DNA of 61,856 nt from an uncultured bacterium. GTDB taxonomy: Bacteria > Vulcanimicrobiota > Xenobia > Xenobiales > Xenobiaceae. Made by a program: the position numbers and the translations under genes. Below are positions 43,439 through 51,409 of this stretch, piece by piece. Below the pieces are notes generated by a model. The model had not been told where the DNA came from, made no database searches, and saw only the letters and a program-made list of their open reading frames with translations. Numbering within the stretch: the stretch's first letter is position 1; each line of letters begins with the position of its first letter. The stretch is taken from assembly GCA_934636825.1 (NCBI GenBank), contig CAKUBG010000017.1, forward strand, positions 1 to 61,856, given 5' to 3'.

Positions 43439-44152
43439 TTAATCGTAATCGAATAAATGAGGTAAAATGGCTTCGGCTTTACCGTTAATTTGCTCTATAG
43501 AACTGCCACTGTAGCCTAGTTCTTCCAAATTAACAATGACAACTCTAGCTCCAGCTCGTCTGGCAATAGGCACAAAACCGGCTGCAGGATAAACTATACC
43601 GGAAGTTCCTACCACTAAAAAAAGATCGGCTCGCTCCAATAAATCGTAAGAGGTTCCTATTACTTCGGGATCTAGAGATTCGTTAAAAAGCACTATATCG
43701 TAGCGTAAGGGAGCGCCGCAGTGCTTGCACTTATGAAATTTTATTTCTTTATCTTCAAAGGGAGGAGTGCAATATTTGCAACACTGAGAGCGATGGATAG
43801 TGCCGTGCAACTCGACTACATTTTTGCTGCCGGCTTTTTGGTGGAGACCATCAATATTTTGAGTAAGTATCCAAGTATTTTTAGTGCGCTTTTCCAATTC
43901 GGCTAAAGCAAAATGAGCGGCGTTAGGCTCTACTTCATTGGACTTTTTGCGCACAAAAGAGAAGGCATCCCAAACTTTTTGCGGATTGCGTTTTAAGGCT
44001 TGAGCGGTAGCACATTCTTCAATATCTTTGTCGGTCCATAAGCCACCAGGGCCGCGAAAAGGAGCAATTCCCGAAGCTACAGAAATACCGGCCCCGGTTA
44101 GAATGACGATATTTTTATAATCTTTAACGCGAATTTTTTGAGAAATGTCCAT
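43439..44152 (-). CDS. cobB: SIR2-family NAD-dependent protein deacylase
   Basis: This sirtuin removes acyl groups from lysine using NAD. The NAD loop GAGISVASGIAPFRGPGGLW (20-39), TQNIDGLHQKAG (97-108), catalytic His116 (VELHG) and a four-Cys zinc ribbon (around Cys125, Cys128, Cys142, Cys145) are intact. At the place where class III CobB has Tyr-x-x-Arg, this protein has Ser65-x-x-Arg68 (WDAFSFVRKK). That argues for deacetylase rather than desuccinylase activity, pending alignment. Length 237 is typical. Single gene with its own terminator. Confidence 0.94.
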   Translation of the reverse strand: MDISQKIRVKDYKNIVILTGAGISVASGIAPFRGPGGLWTDKDIEECATAQALKRNPQKVWDAFSFVRKKSNEVEPNAAHFALAELEKRTKNTWILTQNIDGLHQKAGSKNVVELHGTIHRSQCCKYCTPPFEDKEIKFHKCKHCGAPLRYDIVLFNESLDPEVIGTSYDLLERADLFLVVGTSGIVYPAAGFVPIARRAGARVVIVNLEELGYSGSSIEQINGKAEAILPHLFDYD

Positions 44153-44272
44153 GCTTATCGGTATTAGCCTCTATAGTAGCCATAAATTTTTTTTGTTATT
44201 CTCCGGCCGGGATCGAATTTAGCACACCACCGGCCGAAAAGCAAACAAAAAAAAATTAAGAGAAGCTAACTA

Positions 44273-45289
44273 ATGGAAAACAAAAAAATCAATAGAAATT
44301 ATCCTGAATTATATTTGGCTCCCATGGCTGGCCTAACCGATTTGCCTTTTCGTGAACTTTGCCGCCAATATGGCTGCGTTGACGGAATTTTTGTGCCTAT
44401 GATTGGGGCTGCGGCTCTTTTACATAAAAGCAGCCGCCAACATACTTTGTCTCTTTTGGATTGGAATAGTAACAATAACGATCGTAAAGTACAAATTTTT
44501 GGCTCGTCGGCTGCAGAACTTTATCAAGCAAGTTGTATTCTTATTGAGTTAGGCGCTTCAGAACTTAATTTAAATATGGGCTGTCAAATGCCAAAAATTA
44601 TAAAAAACGGAGCAGGAGCAGCTCTTTTGCGCGACTTATATTTGGCTAAAAGTGCTATTTGTGCTTGTGTAAAAGCCGCTAATGGCAAAGTTCCGGTCAG
44701 CCTCAAACTTAGGCTGGGTTGGGATAGTTTTAATACGGTAGAACTTTTGAGCCGATTGCGGGATTTAGGCGTAAGCAAAGTTTTTATGCATGGTCGCTTA
44801 GCTATTGATAAATTCTTCGGCCCTGTGCGTATTGATGAATTGAGAACTGCCGCCGAGGCTGCTTCAGTGCCTTTTTACGCTAATGGTGATATTACTGATT
44901 ATCAATCTGCTTCTCAAATGGCTGCTTTGCCCAATTGTTGTGGCTTGATGATTGGTCGCGCTGCTCTGGGGCGACCTTCAATTTTTGCCGAGTTGGCCGC
45001 CGATTTTGCTAGAAATGCTAGGCGTAACGGCGAGTCGACGTCAGGGGCCGAGGGGACCGTTGCACTTAAAACTGAAGCATTGCATCCTATGCAACAAAAG
45101 ATAATAGCTATACAAAAGCATATTATGCTGGCCGAGCAATATGCCAATACTGACGAATTGTCTACGATTCGCCGCCTGCGTCGCCATTTAAGCGCTTATA
45201 ATTGCCTTCCATCTGAAATTATGTTAGCTTCGACGTTTGTACAACTGAAACGTTTAGTAGCCGATTTTGCTCAACCTTTTCTTACTTAG
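44273..45289 (+). CDS. tRNA-dihydrouridine synthase
   Basis: This FMN enzyme reduces uridines in tRNA D-loops. The N-terminal LAPMAGLTDLPFRELC (15-30) is typical. The catalytic Cys104 is in NMGCQMPKI, where most Dus proteins have NxGCPxxK. KNGAGAALLRD and GLMIGRAALGRPSIF (FMN phosphate-binding end) are present. At 338 residues the length is normal; the DusA/B/C subclass cannot be fixed by eye. ATG 44273 follows AAGAGAAG. It converges on the FAD oxidoreductase gene with only 7 bases between them. Confidence 0.94.
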   Translation: MENKKINRNYPELYLAPMAGLTDLPFRELCRQYGCVDGIFVPMIGAAALLHKSSRQHTLSLLDWNSNNNDRKVQIFGSSAAELYQASCILIELGASELNLNMGCQMPKIIKNGAGAALLRDLYLAKSAICACVKAANGKVPVSLKLRLGWDSFNTVELLSRLRDLGVSKVFMHGRLAIDKFFGPVRIDELRTAAEAASVPFYANGDITDYQSASQMAALPNCCGLMIGRAALGRPSIFAELAADFARNARRNGESTSGAEGTVALKTEALHPMQQKIIAIQKHIMLAEQYANTDELSTIRRLRRHLSAYNCLPSEIMLASTFVQLKRLVADFAQPFLT

Positions 45290-45296
45290 GAATGTG

Positions 45297-46991
45297 CTAC
45301 CGCAAGTTGAGGTTGACTCTTTCTGCCGCTTGCCAACCATTGTAAAATGATTGAGCAAAATTAGGACAAGTATAATTATCAGTTAAAGCTAAATGTAAAC
45401 GGTTAAAGCGTTTGGCTACTTTGCTCAAAATCTTGGGCTCTTGGTTGCTGCCCGGTAAAGCTGCTCTGAAAGGGCCAAAATTACCAGTCCAAAATTCGTG
45501 GCTTTGCTCGGCGAAGTTATCTATAAAAGGAGCTGTCTCTGTTTCTATTTGAGCAAAGTAATCGGCCAAGAGATTAGCTTCTAACTTTTCAGGGCAGCGG
45601 CGCAACAGTATTGTACGCTGGTGGGGAAGCGAGCTCTTTCTCTGACAACAACTGTCGAGGTAAACAATTGAAGGATGGTTCCTCAATCGATTTATAAAAG
45701 ACGGAGGAGCATTTAAAAACTTTTGGTTATAAGTTAAAGGCTCTAGCTTGGTCTGAAAGGCGGTGGCGTTCCAAAAAGTAAATTGATCGTCCAATTCTAC
45801 ATTCAATAACTTAGCCAAATTGGCTGTAGAGCTGGCAAAAACTACTTCTTTAGCAATAAGACGTTCGCGTCGTTTGTCTTTGAGATTTAAATATAAAAGT
45901 TCAACGCTTTGGCGATCCTCTTGCCAAGAGACAATATGAGCGCTAGTTTTCATAAATTGCCATAAATTTTTATAAAGCGGCTCTAAAAGTTTGGCACAGC
46001 CTTGTTCCCAAGTAAGGAAAAGTCTTTGCGGTTTGGTCAAACGAATTTTATCGCGGCAAAGTTGATACATGCCCGCCCAAGCTGAAATTTGTGAAATAGT
46101 TAAGCCACTTGCAGAACATACTATTCTATTGACAAATTGCTCGATATTTTCGCTTAAAACATGATTTTGTTGTAAATATTCTTTGAGAGTGAGGCGATCG
46201 AGCGCTTGAGCTTCTGCCGAAACTAAACTTGCCGGGGCGGTAAAATACAACTTACCGTCACGGCCACGCTTATGCTCCATGTATTCTAAAAAATTGTCAA
46301 AATTTTCGGCTAATAGACGCTGAGCTTTACTATCTTGTTGTAATAAATCAGTATTGTCATAATTACCAAAAATCCAACGGCCAATATTCAGCAAACGCTC
46401 CTGAGGGTAAAAAGCCAGGGCTTCGCTTGCGTATTGGGCTCTACCGGCAACATCAAATTTTTCGATGACTTTTTGAGCTTGCAAAAAAGCGAGCAACTTT
46501 TCATCTTGATCGTCTGGTAGAGACAAACGAGCGGCTGCCCAGGGAATATTTTGCGAAAGACAACTTGAGTAACTGCGTCCTTGAGCTGGATCAAAACTTT
46601 TGGCGCTTCCGCCTGGCATATTACAACTGTCCAGCAAGACAATTTTATCAATACCCAGATCCAAAAGGCGATTGGCACAAACTAATCCTGCTGGGCCTGC
46701 GCCAATTATAGCTACATCTGCATAAGTAACTTTGTCACTTAAAGGCCAATTGAAAAAGCTATTTTTGGAATGAGCTTGAGTAAAATAAAAGGCATTTTCT
46801 TGGCGCAAATACCAAGTATCTGGACCACAACTAAATTTTGCCCAACCGTTGTATAGTTCTTCGACACAATTTTGATTATTTACGCGAGGGCTAAGAGGAG
46901 GATTGGCGAGTTTGCAACCGCTTCCGGAAAAGGCAAACAATCCCAAACAGCCCATTAGCGAAGTTTTCAAGAAGGCTCGTCTCGAAATCAT
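45297..46991 (-). CDS. Tat/lipoprotein-type FAD-dependent oxidoreductase (amine oxidase-like)
   Basis: This is an exported flavoprotein. The N-terminus MISRRAFLKTS is a twin-arginine signal, followed by a hydrophobic stretch and SGSGC (Cys26), a possible lipidation site. The FAD-binding loop IIGAGPAGLVCANRL begins near residue 95, and a second FAD contact (DNYTCPNFAQS-like) lies at the C-terminus. The overall plan is that of the protoporphyrinogen/amine oxidase superfamily. ATG 46991 overlaps the upstream TGA by four bases (ATGA), so it is translationally coupled to the spermidine-synthase-like gene; a TTG at 47009 is rejected. Given the neighbours, oxidation of a polyamine or its derivative is a reasonable but unproven guess. 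Confidence 0.85.
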   Translation of the reverse strand: MISRRAFLKTSLMGCLGLFAFSGSGCKLANPPLSPRVNNQNCVEELYNGWAKFSCGPDTWYLRQENAFYFTQAHSKNSFFNWPLSDKVTYADVAIIGAGPAGLVCANRLLDLGIDKIVLLDSCNMPGGSAKSFDPAQGRSYSSCLSQNIPWAAARLSLPDDQDEKLLAFLQAQKVIEKFDVAGRAQYASEALAFYPQERLLNIGRWIFGNYDNTDLLQQDSKAQRLLAENFDNFLEYMEHKRGRDGKLYFTAPASLVSAEAQALDRLTLKEYLQQNHVLSENIEQFVNRIVCSASGLTISQISAWAGMYQLCRDKIRLTKPQRLFLTWEQGCAKLLEPLYKNLWQFMKTSAHIVSWQEDRQSVELLYLNLKDKRRERLIAKEVVFASSTANLAKLLNVELDDQFTFWNATAFQTKLEPLTYNQKFLNAPPSFINRLRNHPSIVYLDSCCQRKSSLPHQRTILLRRCPEKLEANLLADYFAQIETETAPFIDNFAEQSHEFWTGNFGPFRAALPGSNQEPKILSKVAKRFNRLHLALTDNYTCPNFAQSFYNGWQAAERVNLNLR

Positions 46992-48484
46992 TGTTCCATA
47001 GTCTGCCAATCTTTATCGTAGTAGTGGACTAAAATTTGATTATGCAACTGATTTATTTCTGTAGGTACGTAGGCCATATCTTTAGGCAAAGCAAACATCG
47101 CTTTGGTAAATTCAGGCGTTAAAAAGCGAAATCCCAAACAATTGGGAATATCAACTTCATTATGAGTAAAAAGGCAAAACCCCCACTCACCGAAGGAAGG
47201 AACGTTGACATGATAAGGTTTTACAGCGACGCCAGTACTAGCTAAAGTGTTGATAATACACCAATAAGATTGGCGGGCAAAGTAAGGAGAAGTACACTGA
47301 ATAGAACCGGCTCCGTCCGGTTTTAAATGAGCGGTTAATTTACGAAAAAAATTGCGCGTATAAAGTTTGCCTACGGAGAAATTGCTGGGATCGGGAAAAT
47401 CTACCAAAATAACATCGTAAAGATCGTGGCAGCTATCTATCCAAATAAAAGCATCTTGATTAAAAATAGTTAGTTTGGGAGAATTGAGCGAATTATTATT
47501 GAGTGAAGTCAGCAAAGGGTGCTGACTGAAAAGATTAGTCATTTCTGGATCTAGATCGACTAGGTCTATATGTTTAACTCTAGGATCGCGTAATAATTCA
47601 CGGGCTGCCATACCGTCGCCGCCTCCTAAAATCAGCACTTTATCTGCAGATTTGGCCGCTTTTAAAGGCGGAAGAGTGAGAGATTCGTGGTAGCGACTCT
47701 CGTCTTGAGAAGAAAATTGCAAATTGTTGTTTAGATAAAGACGTACATCACTGTTGCGACGGGTGACAATAAGGCGCTGATACTGACTTTGGCGGGAAAT
47801 AATAATGCTATCTGTATAAAGCGATTCCTCGGCTAATCTGGTTATGCGATTGGCAGCTACAAATGTGGCAATCAGAAGAAAAGCAGCTAAAGCAGCTTCA
47901 CAAGTGAGGCGGCGGCGTTCGTTTTGATGTATAGGAAAAAGATATAAAAACCCAAGAGCCACTAAAACATTAACGAAGCCGAAAAAAGCAGAAGTGCGGA
48001 TTAAGCCTAAATAAGGAACAAAAAAGAGCGGGAAAAGCAAAGAAGCTATCAGTGAACCTATATAATCCAGAGAGAGCACTTGACTGAGTAATTCTTTGAA
48101 TTCCAGCTTATCTTTAAGTATACGCAACAGCATAGGAACTTCTAAACCGCTCAGCAAACCGATTATGCTGACCACGGCATAAAGAATAAAACGGAAACTG
48201 CTGGCATTGGTGTAACCAAAAGTAAGAAAAAGCAAAGCGCCGGACAGGCCTCCGCAAGTTCCTATAGTGAGTTGTAAACGCACAAATTTTGTGTTCAGAT
48301 CTTTTTCTATAAACTTACTTAGCCAAGAGCCTAAGCCCAAAGCAAACATATAAGTGCCAATTACTGTAGAGAACTGTAATACAGAATCTCCCAAAAGATA
48401 GCTGGCCAAAGTGCCGGCCAAAAGTTCATAGATCAGGCTACAAGTAGCAACTACAAAGACCGATATAAGAATTAGTGCGTGCAT
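46988..48484 (-). CDS. Membrane-embedded spermidine synthase-like aminopropyltransferase
   Basis: Residues 1-215 contain about seven membrane segments (for example 3-25, 38-53, 70-90, 98-118, 140-156, 160-182, 196-213). The C-terminal half is a spermidine-synthase fold. Marks are SQYQRLIV, DESRYHESL (261-269), the SAM loop LGGGDG (286-291) and VDFPDPSN (361-368), where soluble SpeE has the catalytic Asp, then GKLYT and GEWGF. This is the membrane form known from DUF4178/DUF350/SpeD neighbourhoods, whose aminopropyl acceptor is unknown. The ATG at 48484 has no strong ribosome binding site. Confidence 0.9.
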   Translation of the reverse strand: MHALILISVFVVATCSLIYELLAGTLASYLLGDSVLQFSTVIGTYMFALGLGSWLSKFIEKDLNTKFVRLQLTIGTCGGLSGALLFLTFGYTNASSFRFILYAVVSIIGLLSGLEVPMLLRILKDKLEFKELLSQVLSLDYIGSLIASLLFPLFFVPYLGLIRTSAFFGFVNVLVALGFLYLFPIHQNERRRLTCEAALAAFLLIATFVAANRITRLAEESLYTDSIIISRQSQYQRLIVTRRNSDVRLYLNNNLQFSSQDESRYHESLTLPPLKAAKSADKVLILGGGDGMAARELLRDPRVKHIDLVDLDPEMTNLFSQHPLLTSLNNNSLNSPKLTIFNQDAFIWIDSCHDLYDVILVDFPDPSNFSVGKLYTRNFFRKLTAHLKPDGAGSIQCTSPYFARQSYWCIINTLASTGVAVKPYHVNVPSFGEWGFCLFTHNEVDIPNCLGFRFLTPEFTKAMFALPKDMAYVPTEINQLHNQILVHYYDKDWQTMEQ

Positions 48485-48539
48485 AATATTGTTGTGAGAA
48501 TGTGAGAAAATTTGCCGAAGTGATTAGCTGTGGGACGTG

Positions 48540-48728
48540 CTATTTTCCGGTAAAGACGGTATAGAAAAAGCCTCTGTGGGCACTGCGATTGTTACGGACT
48601 GTTCGTCCTGGAGTTTTGGAGCCATCTGTCTGTTCGGTTGTATCGATAGGCAAACAGCCGAAAAATTGGCAAATGACAAAAAGTAATCCTAAAGACCAGC
48701 AAATGATAGCATACCAATTTTTGAACAT
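48540..48728 (-). CDS. Small membrane peptide of the polyamine cassette
   Basis: A 62-residue protein with one N-terminal membrane segment (about 5-24, WYAIICWSLGLLFVICQFFG), then a short Ser/Thr/Arg/Gly-rich tail ending in Thr-Gly-Lys. The gene is convincing despite its size. It has one of the best ribosome binding sites in the window (AAAGGAGG eight to nine bases before ATG). It also lies in line between the DUF4178-type gene and the membrane aminopropyltransferase gene. I do not recognise a family. Two Cys residues lie in the membrane segment and one at its outer edge. Confidence 0.75.
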   Translation of the reverse strand: MFKNWYAIICWSLGLLFVICQFFGCLPIDTTEQTDGSKTPGRTVRNNRSAHRGFFYTVFTGK

Positions 48729-48794
48729 AACTATTTTCCTCCTTTCCCATAAGCGAACTTCGCTGAACTGCTTGATTTAAGTTAAAATATAAGC

Positions 48795-50801
48795 TTAATC
48801 GTCATCATCGCCGCAATGATCGCTATTTGACCAGCGCTCAGTATTTTCGCTGAAGTATCTGAATCCGTACCAAGCTGGGACTAATAGTAAAATAATCTCC
48901 AAAATCATCCAAAACTTAAAAAATGGCACATTGCGTTTGACAGTTACGTTGTAAGAAAGAAATGCCGTACCTTTAGAATAACTATGATCGAAATCGTTAA
49001 AGACTGTATCTTTAGTTAAAAGCTGACCTACTTCATCACTGCCAAAACCGACACGGGGAGTGATACGCAAACGATACTTACCGCCGGGCACACTGGGAAC
49101 AGAAACTGAAACAGGGTTGTTGCCTCCTTGTTCGATACCATCTTTCCAATAGTCTCCTATTGCTTCAAAAGCTCGCGCTTCATTAGTTGCAACATTTACT
49201 AAAGTGGTGTTGTATTCAACCCACACCGTAGGTTTGCAATAAAATTGGTAAGTAATACCTAAATTGCCAAAGCGGCCCGGAACTTCAAATTCTTCGCTGA
49301 TAAAGGAAGCATCTTGGCCCACTCGCACTTCTGTATTAAATTGAGCTATTTCCGAATTTCTGCATAGAGCTAACAAAATGAAAACCAGCATCAAAGCCGA
49401 AGCGGAGACAAAGTGTACCAGCGAATTGCGTAGCTTTCCTTTGACTCGACTGGGCTCAAGCAAGCCAATTTTGCCTCCGGTCTGATTGTAGGCCGGATTG
49501 TTGAAAGCTTCAGCTACTTGCTGAGGACTTAAGTAAACACTTTTAGACCAGAAAATCCCCTCGCCATTTGTTTCGGAACATAAACCATAGGGAGGAGCAA
49601 TATAATCAGCCATCTTGGAAGTTTCGTTTTTTACAACCAGATAGGGAAATTCGCCGATAACTGCTTCGACATGGCCAACATAAGATGCGTAGTGCTTATA
49701 AGTTAGATTCTCATAGCAAATAGATCCGCTCTCGTTGTCCGGAGAAACAAAATAACGTTTCATTCCGCCCCTTATGTAAGGGACGTTGTGAATAATGTAA
49801 TTTAGACCCCAACTGCCGTCGTTGTATTCCAGATAGCGATAACCTTGCAATTCATTATAAAGAAGGTACTCTTCCCAATATTCCTTAACGCCATCATCTT
49901 GGGAATATTTTCTTTGCGCACCAATAACGATCCATTTGACGCCCTTAAAGGTAGCTTCAGCTCCCAAAGGAATGCGCATAGCCTCGGCGGACATCTTAGT
50001 TTCGTATTGGAAGAGAAGTTTAACGTTGTCATTAGACAGATCAGAACAACTGCCGCAATACTCGCAAACGTAAGAGCGAGCTATTTTGCCACTTTTCAGC
50101 TCGTGTGAAGCGCCGCAGGCAGGACACTTAAAACTGCGTGCTATTTCCGAACGACGACGCACCATCTCTTCTTCGTCGCGCAAATTTTGGAATTTAAAAT
50201 CGTTAAAGTCTAAATATTCGCCGATAAAGATTTCCGGATTCCCTTTGCCTGCTGCAAAATCGCTATAATCTATAGTGCCGGCTTTTCCAGAAAAACTTCT
50301 TAAGTCTATATAATAAAGATCGTAAGAACCTTGCGGATCAAAGTTCAGCTCGCCCTCAAAGGCGGTTACTTGAGCTCTTCCTTTGTTGGCGATAATGTAC
50401 TCTGTGCCTTTGTGATTGAAGGTATAGCCAATTTTAGCATCGTTATAATCGGGAAATGCTTCTATGGTATCTTCGACTGTGAGACAATATTCACCGATAG
50501 ATTCACTCAGCCAACCTGTGCGTCCGTCACTGAAAGCTATAAACCATTCATTCCAATAGCCGTCACTTTGCACAGCCTGGGTGCGCCCCAAGATTTCGAA
50601 GGACACCCCCTTATAAGTACCTGTAGTGCCGATTTTTAAAGGAGACGAATCGGCCTGGACGCAGGAAGCTTTGCCTATATTTTGTACGTCCATTTTTTGG
50701 CGCATAAGGACGGTCTGGCAATATTCGCAAGTGGAATACAGCGAGCTCTCTAACTTAAATACTACTGGATTACCGCAGCTTGGGCAATTGATGCTGAACA
50801 T
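48795..50801 (-). CDS. Double DUF4178-type zinc-ribbon membrane protein
   Basis: This is a 668-residue protein. Zinc ribbon 1 (CPSCG...CEYC, 6-28) is followed by a DUF4178-like domain (about 52-190) with the signature YWNEWFIAFSDGRTGWLSE. Zinc ribbon 2 (CPACG...CEYC, 226-249) precedes a second DUF4178-like domain (about 275-420). A membrane segment (461-480) follows, then an extracytoplasmic beta-rich region (about 490-622), a second membrane segment (628-646) and an acidic tail. DUF4178 proteins are known companions of membrane spermidine synthases and AdoMet decarboxylase; their function is not established. The ATG at 50801 is preceded by GGGAAA. The predicted operon continues through the small peptide, aminopropyltransferase and oxidoreductase. 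Confidence 0.85.
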   Translation of the reverse strand: MFSINCPSCGNPVVFKLESSLYSTCEYCQTVLMRQKMDVQNIGKASCVQADSSPLKIGTTGTYKGVSFEILGRTQAVQSDGYWNEWFIAFSDGRTGWLSESIGEYCLTVEDTIEAFPDYNDAKIGYTFNHKGTEYIIANKGRAQVTAFEGELNFDPQGSYDLYYIDLRSFSGKAGTIDYSDFAAGKGNPEIFIGEYLDFNDFKFQNLRDEEEMVRRRSEIARSFKCPACGASHELKSGKIARSYVCEYCGSCSDLSNDNVKLLFQYETKMSAEAMRIPLGAEATFKGVKWIVIGAQRKYSQDDGVKEYWEEYLLYNELQGYRYLEYNDGSWGLNYIIHNVPYIRGGMKRYFVSPDNESGSICYENLTYKHYASYVGHVEAVIGEFPYLVVKNETSKMADYIAPPYGLCSETNGEGIFWSKSVYLSPQQVAEAFNNPAYNQTGGKIGLLEPSRVKGKLRNSLVHFVSASALMLVFILLALCRNSEIAQFNTEVRVGQDASFISEEFEVPGRFGNLGITYQFYCKPTVWVEYNTTLVNVATNEARAFEAIGDYWKDGIEQGGNNPVSVSVPSVPGGKYRLRITPRVGFGSDEVGQLLTKDTVFNDFDHSYSKGTAFLSYNVTVKRNVPFFKFWMILEIILLLVPAWYGFRYFSENTERWSNSDHCGDDDD

Positions 50802-50866
50802 ATCTCATATTTCCCATATTTCCGGGTTAATTCCTTGTTTTTGTAATTTTAGAACTCTTGCAAGGA

Positions 50867-50882
50867 AAAATTTGCAAATTTT
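50867..50882. promoter_or_regulatory. 16-bp palindrome between divergent DUF4178 and speD genes
   Basis: AAAATTTGCAAATTTT is a perfect palindrome in the 133-base gap between the two divergent starts. Its central TTGCAA could also be a -35 for speD, with TAGAGT 17 bases downstream (50895-50900). An operator shared by both arms of the polyamine cassette is plausible. Confidence 0.45.
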
Positions 50883-50934
50883 AGCAAAAAGGTCTAGAGT
50901 TTTGGAAAAATTGTCGAGTTCACGGGTAACAAAT

Positions 50935-51336
50935 ATGGAATCAGAGACTTCTTCCGAAGCTACTTTAGGGAAACATATCATTGCAGAATTTTCGCAATGC
51001 AATCGGAATATACTAAAAGATCAAGACTTTATTAAGAAAGTTTTAGTTAAAGCGGCAGAAGTTGCTGGCGCTACTGTGCTCAGCTCTTCATTTTATCGTT
51101 TCGGTAATGGAGGAGTCAGCGGAGTAGTAATAATAGCTGAATCTCATTTGTCAATTCATACTTGGCCGGAATGTGGTTACGCGGCTTGTGATTTTTATAC
51201 TTGCGGATCTGATACTAAACCGGAAGAAGCTTGTCGCCTCTTAGCAGAACTTTTACATTCTGGACATGGTGAATACTTAACTGTAAGGCGTGGAATTGAC
51301 TGCGGAGAGAAACAATACGGGTACAAGGCATATTGA
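50935..51336 (+). CDS. speD: S-adenosylmethionine decarboxylase proenzyme (SpeH type)
   Basis: This pyruvoyl enzyme makes decarboxylated AdoMet, the aminopropyl donor for spermidine synthases. The self-cleavage site Glu69-Ser70 (AESHLSIHTWPE) is present. The catalytic set Ser70, His75 and Cys90 keeps the family spacing (0, +5, +20). LGKHIIAEF at 11-19 is the typical N-terminus. ATG 50935 gives 133 residues, the normal size; a longer open frame back to 50626 overlaps the divergent gene and is rejected. It stands opposite the DUF4178-membrane synthase operon and 73 bases before the M48 protease gene. Confidence 0.95.
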   Translation: MESETSSEATLGKHIIAEFSQCNRNILKDQDFIKKVLVKAAEVAGATVLSSSFYRFGNGGVSGVVIIAESHLSIHTWPECGYAACDFYTCGSDTKPEEACRLLAELLHSGHGEYLTVRRGIDCGEKQYGYKAY

Positions 51337-51409
51337 AAGAGAAATGGGACTGAGCTCGAGGGGTAGAATATATATTATTGTAGCGGATCTAGGAAAAGGA
51401 GCAAACAAA

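Noticed and set aside
50626..50934. 103-residue upstream extension of speD
   Set aside because: It overlaps the divergent DUF4178 gene start and exceeds the family length; family N-terminus LGKHIIAEF follows ATG 50935.
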